Shown here: piece after piece, positions 1 to 5,060 of the stretch | Position numbering within the stretch: position 1 is the stretch's first letter | How the letters are laid out: every line of letters starts with the position of its first letter | Source of the DNA: Pseudomonadota bacterium | GTDB lineage: Bacteria > Pseudomonadota > Alphaproteobacteria > CACIAM-22H2 | Direction: 5' to 3' | Assembly: GCA_020161965.1 (NCBI GenBank) | Contig: JAIUNH010000325.1 | Location: 1 to 5,060, forward strand | Length of the DNA stretch: 5,060 nt | The notes under the pieces: model-generated | The model's input: the letters and a program-made list of their open reading frames with translations, nothing else | Database searches by the model: none | What the model was told of the DNA's origin: nothing | Translations under genes and position numbers: made by a program

Positions 1-1223
1 GCGAGCGCCAGCGACAGGAAGGTGATATCCCCGCCGGTCCGCAAGCGGTCGAGGATCGGATCGAGCAGATAATTGATCGGCGCGTCGGTATTGACACGTT
101 GAACCGTGTCGCGGATCGCGGGGTTCGCGAAACGCTGGATCAGCCGCGCTTTATATGTGCCGAGATCGACGCCCGGAATTGCCGGCAAGGTCGGTCCGGT
201 CTCGTGATCCATCAGCGCCGCCATCACGGTGCGGATGCGCGGATCGGCGAGTGATTCGTCGATCGTGACATAACCCGCCAACTGGCCGAGGCCGGAAACA
301 GCCAGATGGCTTGCGTTCAGCAAGCGCAGCTTCATGAACTCGTAGGGCGCAACGTCCGCGACGAATTGCGCACCGACATCCTCCCAGGCCGGTCGGCCTT
401 GCGGAAATCGATCCTCGATCACCCACTGGCTGAAACTCTCGGAAACGACCGGCCAGCGATCGGCGATGCCATTGTGTGTCGCCAGATACTCGATATCCGC
501 CGGCGAGGTGACGGGCGTGATCCGATCGACCATCGTCGAGGGGAAGACGACTTCGCGTTCGATCCAGGCGGCCAATGCGTCGTCCCGCAAGGCGGCCAAG
601 GCGAGGACGGCCGCACGCAGCACCTTGCCGTTATGCTGGATATTGTCGCAGCTCAGCAGCGTCGGCGGTGTTTTGCCGTCCCGCCTGCGCCGGCGGAGCA
701 TTTCGACGATCGCGCCGATGGCGCTGCGCGGCGTCTCGGGCGTTTCCAGATCCGCGCGGATCAACGGATGGTCTGGATCGAGGCGCTTGGTCGCGGCGTT
801 CAGGCAGTAGCCATGCTCCGTGACCGTCAGGCTGACGATGCGGATCGCCGGATCGTCGAGCCGTGCCAGAAGCGGCGCGCTCGATGCCGTCGCGTCGACA
901 AGACCCGCCAGCGACGCGATGATGCGCACGCGCTCTTGCGCGCCCTCGCGTTCGATCAGCGTATAGAGACTGTCCTGCGGTACAAGGCTTTCGCCCATGC
1001 GGCGATCGCTTGGCATCAACAGGCAGCCGAGAATGCCCCAGTTGAGCGACGCTGGGTCGCGCTCCATCAATTCGTGCGTATAGCGCGCCATATGCGCGCG
1101 ATGGAATCCACCGAGCCCGAAATGCGCGATGCCGGCCGCGACTTGTGCAGGCGCGAAGCGGGGGATTTCCGCGGCGGCGCCAAGCGATGCAAGGGTACCG
1201 CGATTGAGCGCGATCGGTTTCAT
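1..1223 (-). CDS. mtlK: Mannitol 2-dehydrogenase family protein (polyol-specific long-chain dehydrogenase), C-terminus cut by window edge
   Basis: This cytoplasmic enzyme probably oxidises D-mannitol to D-fructose with NAD+. 407 complete codons are visible; the family is usually about 490 residues, so roughly 85 C-terminal residues lie beyond the left edge. The N-terminal domain has the nucleotide-binding motif GLGGFHRAH (residues 36-44), then TVTEHGY (133-139), SCDNIQHNG (191-199) and PSTMVDRITP (228-237). The C-terminal domain has QWVIED (266-271) and the catalytic signature KLRLLNASH: K298, N303 and H306 correspond to K295, N300 and H303 of the Pseudomonas fluorescens enzyme as I remember it, and N194, D233 and E295 match its N191, D230 and E292. 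D73 matches D69 there, which favours NAD+ over NADP+; the preceding Glu is Ser here. The ATG overlaps the kinase stop (ATGA), and an AGGA lies 10 nt upstream. D-arabinitol 4-dehydrogenase and fructuronate reductase are in the same family, but the fructokinase next door favours a fructose-forming enzyme. Confidence 0.93.
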   Translation of the reverse strand, partial: MKPIALNRGTLASLGAAAEIPRFAPAQVAAGIAHFGLGGFHRAHMARYTHELMERDPASLNWGILGCLLMPSDRRMGESLVPQDSLYTLIEREGAQERVRIIASLAGLVDATASSAPLLARLDDPAIRIVSLTVTEHGYCLNAATKRLDPDHPLIRADLETPETPRSAIGAIVEMLRRRRRDGKTPPTLLSCDNIQHNGKVLRAAVLALAALRDDALAAWIEREVVFPSTMVDRITPVTSPADIEYLATHNGIADRWPVVSESFSQWVIEDRFPQGRPAWEDVGAQFVADVAPYEFMKLRLLNASHLAVSGLGQLAGYVTIDESLADPRIRTVMAALMDHETGPTLPAIPGVDLGTYKARLIQRFANPAIRDTVQRVNTDAPINYLLDPILDRLRTGGDITFLSLAL

Positions 1224-2164
1224 GGTGAGAAAATCCTGATGTCCGTCGATCTCGGCGGATCGGCGCCGAGACGCGTGCATGTTATCGCGGATGCGGTCAC
1301 GGCGAAGGCCAAAGCGTCGAACAAATGCGCATCGTCGAGGGCGGCGATCGCCTGACGCGACAGCGCATCGACGCGATGCAAGCGCGCGAGTAACGCTGCG
1401 TGGAAGCTATCGCCGGCGCCGACCGTATCGACCTGGCGGATGGGGCAGCCGCTTTGGACTATCGGCTCCTGGCCCGGCCGCCACGCGACGGCGCCATCGG
1501 CACCTTGGGTGATGACGCAGAGGGCGACGCCAGCAGCGAACCAACTTTCGGTGAGGTCGCGATGGGCAATGCCGGGGAAGGCGATACCGAGATCCTCGTC
1601 GCTGGCCTTGATGATGCCCGCACAGGGCAGGAAATCGGAGAACTGATGCCGCCATCGATCGATATCGGGCGTGACCGTCGGCCGCAGATTGGGATCGATC
1701 GAGATCAAGCGCCGGCCCGCTTCGCGCCGCGCGAGGGCAAGATGTGCTGCGGCGACGGGCTCGACCGCAAGCGTGTAGGAACCCATGACGAGGGTGCTTA
1801 TGTCGTCGTCCAGCTTCGCCGGAAGATCGGCGATTCCCACACTTCGATCGGCTTTGCCTTCGCCGTGAAACGCGTAGGCCGGGCGGCCCGCCGCATCCGT
1901 GCCGACGACGCTGATCGTGGTCAGGCGATCGGTGGCGACGGCGTGGCGTGTGTCGATCTTCTCGGCCAGAAGCCGCGCGCGGATCGCCGCGCCAAACGAA
2001 TCGGCGGACAAGCCGCCGAAAAACGATGTCGGCACGTCGAGCCGTGCAAGACCGATCGCGACGTTGAAAGGCGAGCCGCCAAGTACGGGGTTCGCGCGTA
2101 GCTCGCCATCCGCGACATCGACGAACAGATCGACGATCGCCTCGCCGCAGACGAGGATGCTCAT
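1220..2164 (-). CDS. Fructokinase, PfkB/ribokinase family (MtlZ-like)
   Basis: This 314-residue cytoplasmic sugar kinase most likely phosphorylates fructose to fructose 6-phosphate using ATP, taking the product of the dehydrogenase encoded just downstream. It is full length for the PfkB family. The N-terminus (MSILVCGEAIVDLF) and the di-glycine sugar-binding motif GGSPFNVAIGLARL (29-42) are followed by GGLSADSFG (50-58), HGEGKADR (100-107), RRLISIDPNLRP (151-162), KASDEDL (186-192) and VITQGADGA (217-225). The second PfkB signature, DTVGAGDSF (246-254), carries the anion hole and catalytic base D252. The ending TCTRLGADPP (295-304) is typical of bacterial fructokinases such as MtlZ of Pseudomonas and speaks against 2-keto-3-deoxygluconate kinase. 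The reading frame stays open upstream to about 2725 inside the permease gene, but family homology begins at the ATG at 2164. This start overlaps the permease stop as ATGA, so translation is probably coupled. A hairpin sits just 5' of the start. Confidence 0.94.
   Translation of the reverse strand: MSILVCGEAIVDLFVDVADGELRANPVLGGSPFNVAIGLARLDVPTSFFGGLSADSFGAAIRARLLAEKIDTRHAVATDRLTTISVVGTDAAGRPAYAFHGEGKADRSVGIADLPAKLDDDISTLVMGSYTLAVEPVAAAHLALARREAGRRLISIDPNLRPTVTPDIDRWRHQFSDFLPCAGIIKASDEDLGIAFPGIAHRDLTESWFAAGVALCVITQGADGAVAWRPGQEPIVQSGCPIRQVDTVGAGDSFHAALLARLHRVDALSRQAIAALDDAHLFDALAFAVTASAITCTRLGADPPRSTDIRIFSP
1234..1237 (-). promoter_or_regulatory. Likely ribosome-binding site of the mannitol dehydrogenase gene
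   Basis: AGGA lies within the last codons of the kinase gene, 10 nt upstream of the dehydrogenase ATG at 1223. It supports this start, which also fits the family N-terminus. The spacing is slightly long. With the ATGA overlap, reinitiation by ribosomes leaving the kinase gene may matter as much as this site. Confidence 0.45.
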
Positions 2165-2988
2165 CCTTTGACGGCCCCCGCCGTCAACCCGGCGACGAGG
2201 AAACGCTGCAAGGCCAGAACGACGATCAGGATGGGGACGAGTTGGACGGTCGCGGCCGCAAATAGAATTCCGTAATTGGTGCCGGTGACCGAATCCATCA
2301 ACTCGCTCAGGATCAGCGGCGTCGTTTTCGCGTTCTGGATGGTGAAGATGAAGGCGTAGACATATTCGTTCCAAGCGAACACGAACACGAACACCGCGCA
2401 GGCGACCATCCCTTGCTTGGCGAGCGGGGCGACGACATAGCGCAAAATCTGGCCTTCGCTGGCACCGTCGACCGTGGCGGACTCGTCCAGCTCCTTGGGA
2501 ATCTGATCGATGAATTCCTTCATGATCAGCACGTTCAGCGGCACCCAGAAGGTCGCGTAAAGCAGGATCAAGATCAGATGGCTGTCGGCGAGGCCGAGCT
2601 GATTGACCCACGGGAACAGCGGAATCGTGATGACGAGGGGCGGCAGCAAGCGAACCGCAATGAGGTAGAACGCCGATGCCGACAGGGCCGTGGAGCGAAA
2701 GCGCGAATAGACGTAGCCCGCACACGCGGCCGCGAAGACCGACAGCAACGTCGCGAGAACCGCGATGAACAAGCTATTGGCGACGAAGCCGAAGAAGTCC
2801 GGATACTTGCTCAGCAGATCGGCGTAGTTGCCCAAAGTCGGCGTGAAGAACGCGCGGGGCGGGAAGGCGAAGATGTCGCGCTGGAATTTGAAGGAATTCA
2901 GCACGACATAGGCGACCGGAAAGATCGACCAGACGACGATCAGGCAAATCAGGATCGCCTTGCCGGCGATTTTGAGGAATTTAGTCAT
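2161..2988 (-). CDS. Carbohydrate ABC transporter permease, MalG type (CUT1 family)
   Basis: This is a 275-residue inner-membrane subunit of a binding-protein-dependent sugar or polyol importer, expected to pair with the MalF-type permease encoded just upstream. Six hydrophobic segments are visible at about 10-31, 69-93, 104-126, 137-155, 194-216 and 239-262. The cytoplasmic EAA loop, which docks onto the ABC ATPase, lies at 166-189 (ELDESATVDGASEGQ, then ILRYVVAPL) and is intact. The protein ends in GLTAGAVKG, the C-terminal tail common in MalG-type subunits. Its length is normal for the family. The ATG lies within the last codons of the preceding permease (8-bp overlap, ATGACTAA). No clear Shine-Dalgarno sequence precedes it, so translation is probably coupled. 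The next gene is a kinase, not the ATPase the EAA loop needs. Substrate cannot be read from the permease; polyol is inferred from the enzymes downstream. Confidence 0.95.
   Translation of the reverse strand: MTKFLKIAGKAILICLIVVWSIFPVAYVVLNSFKFQRDIFAFPPRAFFTPTLGNYADLLSKYPDFFGFVANSLFIAVLATLLSVFAAACAGYVYSRFRSTALSASAFYLIAVRLLPPLVITIPLFPWVNQLGLADSHLILILLYATFWVPLNVLIMKEFIDQIPKELDESATVDGASEGQILRYVVAPLAKQGMVACAVFVFVFAWNEYVYAFIFTIQNAKTTPLILSELMDSVTGTNYGILFAAATVQLVPILIVVLALQRFLVAGLTAGAVKG
2168..2187 (-). promoter_or_regulatory. Perfect 8-bp hairpin immediately before the kinase start codon
   Basis: In the transcript TTGACGGC (2187-2180) pairs with GCCGTCAA (2175-2168) around a GGGG loop. Only AGG separates the hairpin from the kinase ATG at 2164, so it would hide part of the AAAGG and hold up initiation unless a ribosome finishing the permease gene unwinds it. 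It lies inside the codons for the conserved permease tail LTAGAVK, so the symmetry may be a by-product of coding. A role in translational coupling is inference. Confidence 0.4.
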
Positions 2989-3847
2989 TGGCGAACGAAG
3001 CCCGGTACATGGTCCGCAGATAGAACGACGCCAGCACCAGCGAGGCGATGACCATCAGCCAGCCGGTCGCCGCGGCGGCGCCGAAATCCGAGAATCTGAA
3101 TCCGACGCGATAGAGATAGGTGCCCAACACTTCGGTCATCCGGACGGGGCCGCCGGCGGTGACGAGCCATACTTCGCTGAACATGCGGAAGGCGAAGACG
3201 TAGCGGAACAGGATGGCCAGCACCGCCGCCGGCATGATGAGCGGCAGGGTGACGTTCCAGAACGATTGCAGCGCGGTGGCGCCGTCGATGCGCGCGGCTT
3301 CGTAAAGCTCGCGCGGCACCGAAATGACCGCCGCGTAGAGAATGACGAACGTGAACGGCAAATGGTGCCAGATGCTGATCGTGCAGATCAGCATCAAGGC
3401 GTCGGCGACGTTGCGCGACCAACTGAAATTGCCGCCGAAGGCGCGAAAGGCGTTGGCGAGCAGGCCGATATTGGGATCGGCCAGGAAGCGCCACGACAAC
3501 ACGCCGACGACTTCGCTGATGCCGTAGGGCACGAGGATCACGGCGAAAAGGATCATCCGCCACCGGCCGAGGCTTGCGACCAGCAAGGCCATGCCCAGCG
3601 CCAGGATAAGTTCGGTGTAGACGACGATATTGACGATCAGAAACGTGTTCTTCGTCGCCGTCCAGAAATGACGATCCGTCAGGACGTTTTCGTAATTGGC
3701 GAGGCCGACGAATTGCGGATCGAGGCCGTAATTGGAAGTCGTGAAGCTGAGCCACAGGACGTAGACCGCCGGGCTCGCGAGCATCAGCGTCGTCAGCGAT
3801 TGCGCCGGGGACAGCAGTAGAAGATGGAAGAAGGAAAAGCGGCGCAT
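2981..3847 (-). CDS. Carbohydrate ABC transporter permease, MalF/UgpA type (CUT1 family)
   Basis: This is a 288-residue inner-membrane permease, the first of the two that form the translocation pore. Hydrophobic segments lie near residues 10-35, 68-92, 97-118, 148-174, 205-228 and 256-277. The EAA loop at 180-206 (ELYEAARIDGATALQSFWNV, then TLPLIMP) is close to the family consensus and should bind the ATPase. The WLVTAGGP motif at 227-234 is also typical of MalF-type subunits. The protein lacks the long periplasmic insert of enterobacterial MalF, as is usual for short sugar and polyol permeases. The ATG at 3847 fits the family N-terminus (a short basic MRR before the first membrane span), though its ribosome-binding site is weak (GCAGAG close to the ATG). 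A 75-bp gap with a strong inverted repeat separates it from the binding-protein gene upstream, which may lower its expression relative to that gene. It overlaps the second permease by 8 bp. Confidence 0.95.
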   Translation of the reverse strand: MRRFSFFHLLLLSPAQSLTTLMLASPAVYVLWLSFTTSNYGLDPQFVGLANYENVLTDRHFWTATKNTFLIVNIVVYTELILALGMALLVASLGRWRMILFAVILVPYGISEVVGVLSWRFLADPNIGLLANAFRAFGGNFSWSRNVADALMLICTISIWHHLPFTFVILYAAVISVPRELYEAARIDGATALQSFWNVTLPLIMPAAVLAILFRYVFAFRMFSEVWLVTAGGPVRMTEVLGTYLYRVGFRFSDFGAAAATGWLMVIASLVLASFYLRTMYRASFAND

Positions 3848-3875
3848 GGCTCTGCCGATCGGTCGCGTCGCTCGA

Positions 3876-3914
3876 CGCCGGGAAGAAGAGGGCCCGGCGG
3901 TGTTTCGCCGGGCC
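3876..3914 (-). promoter_or_regulatory. Intergenic inverted repeat with a third competing arm, between binding-protein and permease genes
   Basis: In the transcript, 8 nt after the binding-protein stop codon, GGCCCGGCG (3914-3906) can pair perfectly with CGCCGGGCC (3899-3891) around a 6-nt AAACAC loop, giving a 9-bp stem that is all G-C. A third arm, CCCGGCG (3882-3876), can instead pair with 7 nt of the middle arm (3899-3893) around a 10-nt pyrimidine-rich loop, so the two stems exclude each other. The sequence after the main stem (CTCTTCTTCCC) is pyrimidine-rich but not a true U-tract, so a strong intrinsic terminator is unlikely. Stem-loops in this position, as between malE and malF, are known to protect the binding-protein mRNA or reduce read-through and so give more receptor than permease. 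That role is inferred here. Confidence 0.6.
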
Positions 3915-3922
3915 TCGGTAGA

Positions 3923-5060
3923 TTACTGCTTTTTGGGCAGCAGCGGTTCGATGCGGCGCTGAATATTGGCCGCCGCTTTTTCCGCCGTCTGCTGGCCGAG
4001 CAGGAAGGAGTCGGCTTCCTCGCTCAAAATCGCCTGGGCGCGCGTGGTTTCGTCGAAGCCCGGCAAGGCGAGGCTCGCCGACGCGACCGAGCGGGCCTGC
4101 TCGGCGGCGGAGGCCAACACCGCTTGCACGCGCGCGTCCTGATAGGCCGCGGGCCGCGTAGCGCCGTTGCCGTTCAAGGTCTCGCGGATCGTCGCTTCGG
4201 GGGCCGAGAGCGTGCGGATGAGTTCCCACGCGCGGTCCTTCTGCTTCGAGTTCTTCGGGATCACGAGATACCAGACTTCGGTCTGGGCGCGCAGAACGCC
4301 GTTCGGGCCCATCGGCACCGACGTTACCTTGAACGAACCCGGATAGCGCGACAGCTTCGCGTCGTTCAGCACGATCTCGCGGTTGAAGGGGCTCAAGCTC
4401 ATCACCGCGCGGCCGTTCTGCATGTCGGAGATCAGCGAGTCCAACGGCGTGCTGAGGTAATTGTCGATCAGACCGCCATTGTCGTAGAGGTCCTTGAGCG
4501 TCTTCAGCGCCGTGACGAATTCGGGCGTATCGGCGTTGAGCTTGTAGTCGAGATCGAGCAGCTGCTTCCCGCTTGCGAGCATCAAGCTCAGCAGAAACTC
4601 CGGCGAATCGCCGACCTGCGACAGACCGTAGACCTTCTGGCCGTTTTTGTCGGTGCGATGGAGCTTCTTCGCCATATCGACGAGTTCGGCATAGGTCTTC
4701 GGCGGCCCGTTGAAGCCGGCCTCTTTCAGAAGCGTCTCGTTGTAGACCAGCGCCGTCGTGCTGTGGCGGAAGGGAATGCCGTAGAGCTTGCCGTTATAGG
4801 TCATGCCTTCCAGCATGCCCTTGCTCAGCCCGGCGAAATCCTGGATCGGCTTGGCGGCCTGCAAAGTGTCGAGCGGCTCGAGCTGCTCGAAGACCTTGGG
4901 CGAAGCGTAGCGGTTGAGGAAGAAGGCCGCGTCGATATTGCCCGACGGCAGCGTCATTTCGCGGCGGATGCGATCGTGCAGCGGCGTCACGTCGGCCGTG
5001 ATCCAGTTGATGGTCCCGTTGGCGGCCTGCCATTCGGCGGTGATGTCGCCGCCGGTCGTG
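3923..5060 (-). CDS. Extracellular solute-binding protein, carbohydrate ABC transporter (SBP family 1), N-terminus cut by window edge
   Basis: This is the periplasmic receptor that captures the sugar or polyol and delivers it to the permeases. 378 codons plus the stop are visible. The frame is open to the right edge, starting with residues TTGGDITAEWQAANGTINW, so the signal peptide and the first part of the mature protein are outside the window; full-length members are usually about 410-450 residues. A GTG at 4990 opens a plausible-looking reading frame, but the typical binding-protein sequence continues upstream, so it is not the start. Family 1 features are the segment YNGKLYGIPF followed by ALVYNETLLKEAGF and PKTYAELVDMAKKL, where the first lobe crosses the hinge, and the C-terminal VWYLVIPKNSKQKDRAWELI with NGNGATRPAAY. 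The protein ends in basic PLLPKKQ before TAA. It leads the visible operon. A polyol ligand is inferred only from the downstream dehydrogenase and kinase; the sequence does not closely resemble the classical SmoE/MtlE receptors as I recall them. Confidence 0.93.
   Translation of the reverse strand, partial: TTGGDITAEWQAANGTINWITADVTPLHDRIRREMTLPSGNIDAAFFLNRYASPKVFEQLEPLDTLQAAKPIQDFAGLSKGMLEGMTYNGKLYGIPFRHSTTALVYNETLLKEAGFNGPPKTYAELVDMAKKLHRTDKNGQKVYGLSQVGDSPEFLLSLMLASGKQLLDLDYKLNADTPEFVTALKTLKDLYDNGGLIDNYLSTPLDSLISDMQNGRAVMSLSPFNREIVLNDAKLSRYPGSFKVTSVPMGPNGVLRAQTEVWYLVIPKNSKQKDRAWELIRTLSAPEATIRETLNGNGATRPAAYQDARVQAVLASAAEQARSVASASLALPGFDETTRAQAILSEEADSFLLGQQTAEKAAANIQRRIEPLLPKKQ

Larger units (their letters stand above)
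1..5060 (-). other. Polyol uptake and catabolism operon (partial at both ends)
   Basis: Five minus-strand genes follow one another with no gap above 75 bp and with overlaps of 8, 4 and 4 bp between the last four. This argues for one polycistronic message in the order binding protein, permease, permease, fructokinase, mannitol-type dehydrogenase. The set resembles the smo/mtl polyol operons of Rhodobacter and Pseudomonas, but no ABC ATPase, second polyol dehydrogenase, xylulokinase or regulator is present in the visible part. The promoter must lie to the right of the window. Confidence 0.85.

Noticed and set aside
1002..1351. Two GCGATCGC octamers (1002-1009 and 1344-1351), like the cyanobacterial HIP1 repeat
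   Set aside because: Only two copies were noticed, both inside coding sequence rich in GATCG-containing codons, and the genes do not look cyanobacterial.
306..1355. Long open frame of about 349 codons on the plus strand, opposite the dehydrogenase
   Set aside because: It lies antisense to a gene with clear catalytic motifs. Its product is rich in Arg, Ala and Asp with no recognisable domain, as expected from the mirror frame of a GC-rich gene.
2165..2725. Upstream extension of the kinase frame into the MalG-type permease gene, suggesting a fusion protein
   Set aside because: The extra 187 residues show no family similarity and have the Arg-rich look of an out-of-frame translation. Kinase homology starts exactly at the ATG at 2164.
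2413..3820. Plus-strand open frames (2413..3051 and 2960..3820) opposite the two permease genes
   Set aside because: Their products are very rich in charged residues (Arg, Asp, Glu, Gln), the usual antisense image of hydrophobic membrane-protein codons. No domain is recognisable and the permeases on the other strand are certain.
3891..3914. Intergenic inverted repeat as a strong intrinsic terminator
   Set aside because: The run after the stem is CTCTTCTTCCC, not a U-tract, and the permeases downstream need the same message. Partial attenuation or mRNA protection fits better.
2985..4229. Minus-strand open frame of 414 codons overlapping the first permease and the end of the binding-protein gene
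   Set aside because: It is a shifted-frame shadow full of Arg and Ala, and it ignores the real stop and start codons of two well-supported genes.
4988..4990. GTG as a start codon of the binding protein
   Set aside because: The frame stays open upstream to the window edge and encodes expected family sequence (EWQAANGTINWITADV). Starting here would also remove the signal peptide needed for export.

Overview
The window is GC-rich DNA coding almost end to end on the minus strand. The gene content (a CUT1-type carbohydrate ABC transporter, a PfkB-family fructokinase and a long-chain polyol dehydrogenase in one tight operon) and the codon use suggest a proteobacterium, most likely an alphaproteobacterium of soil or plant habitat. 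That assignment rests on gene order and composition only; there is no rRNA or other taxonomic marker here.

Read in the direction of transcription (from 5060 down to 1) the layout is: (1) a periplasmic solute-binding protein, its N-terminus cut off by the window edge (3923..5060); (2) a 75-bp gap carrying a strong inverted repeat with a third competing arm (about 3876..3914); (3) an inner-membrane permease of the MalF type (2981..3847); (4) an inner-membrane permease of the MalG type (2161..2988), overlapping its neighbour by 8 bp; (5) a fructokinase (1220..2164), joined by an ATGA overlap; (6) a mannitol 2-dehydrogenase-like enzyme (1..1223), joined by another ATGA overlap and running off the left edge. 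No stretch longer than 75 bp lacks a gene, and I see no RNA gene, mobile element or CRISPR array.

The genes form a short catabolic route. A polyol, best guess mannitol or a related hexitol/pentitol, is captured by the binding protein and imported by the two permeases. The dehydrogenase oxidises it to the ketose (fructose from mannitol), and the kinase makes fructose 6-phosphate for central metabolism. The ABC ATPase that must power the transporter is not in the window: the permease pair is followed directly by the kinase, where the classical smo/mtl operons carry an ATPase gene.

Nothing here amounts to a wholly new system. The points most worth checking are the three-armed inverted repeat between the binding-protein and permease genes, the missing ATPase, the hairpin just in front of the kinase start codon, and a binding protein that does not look like the textbook SmoE/MtlE type despite sitting with polyol enzymes.
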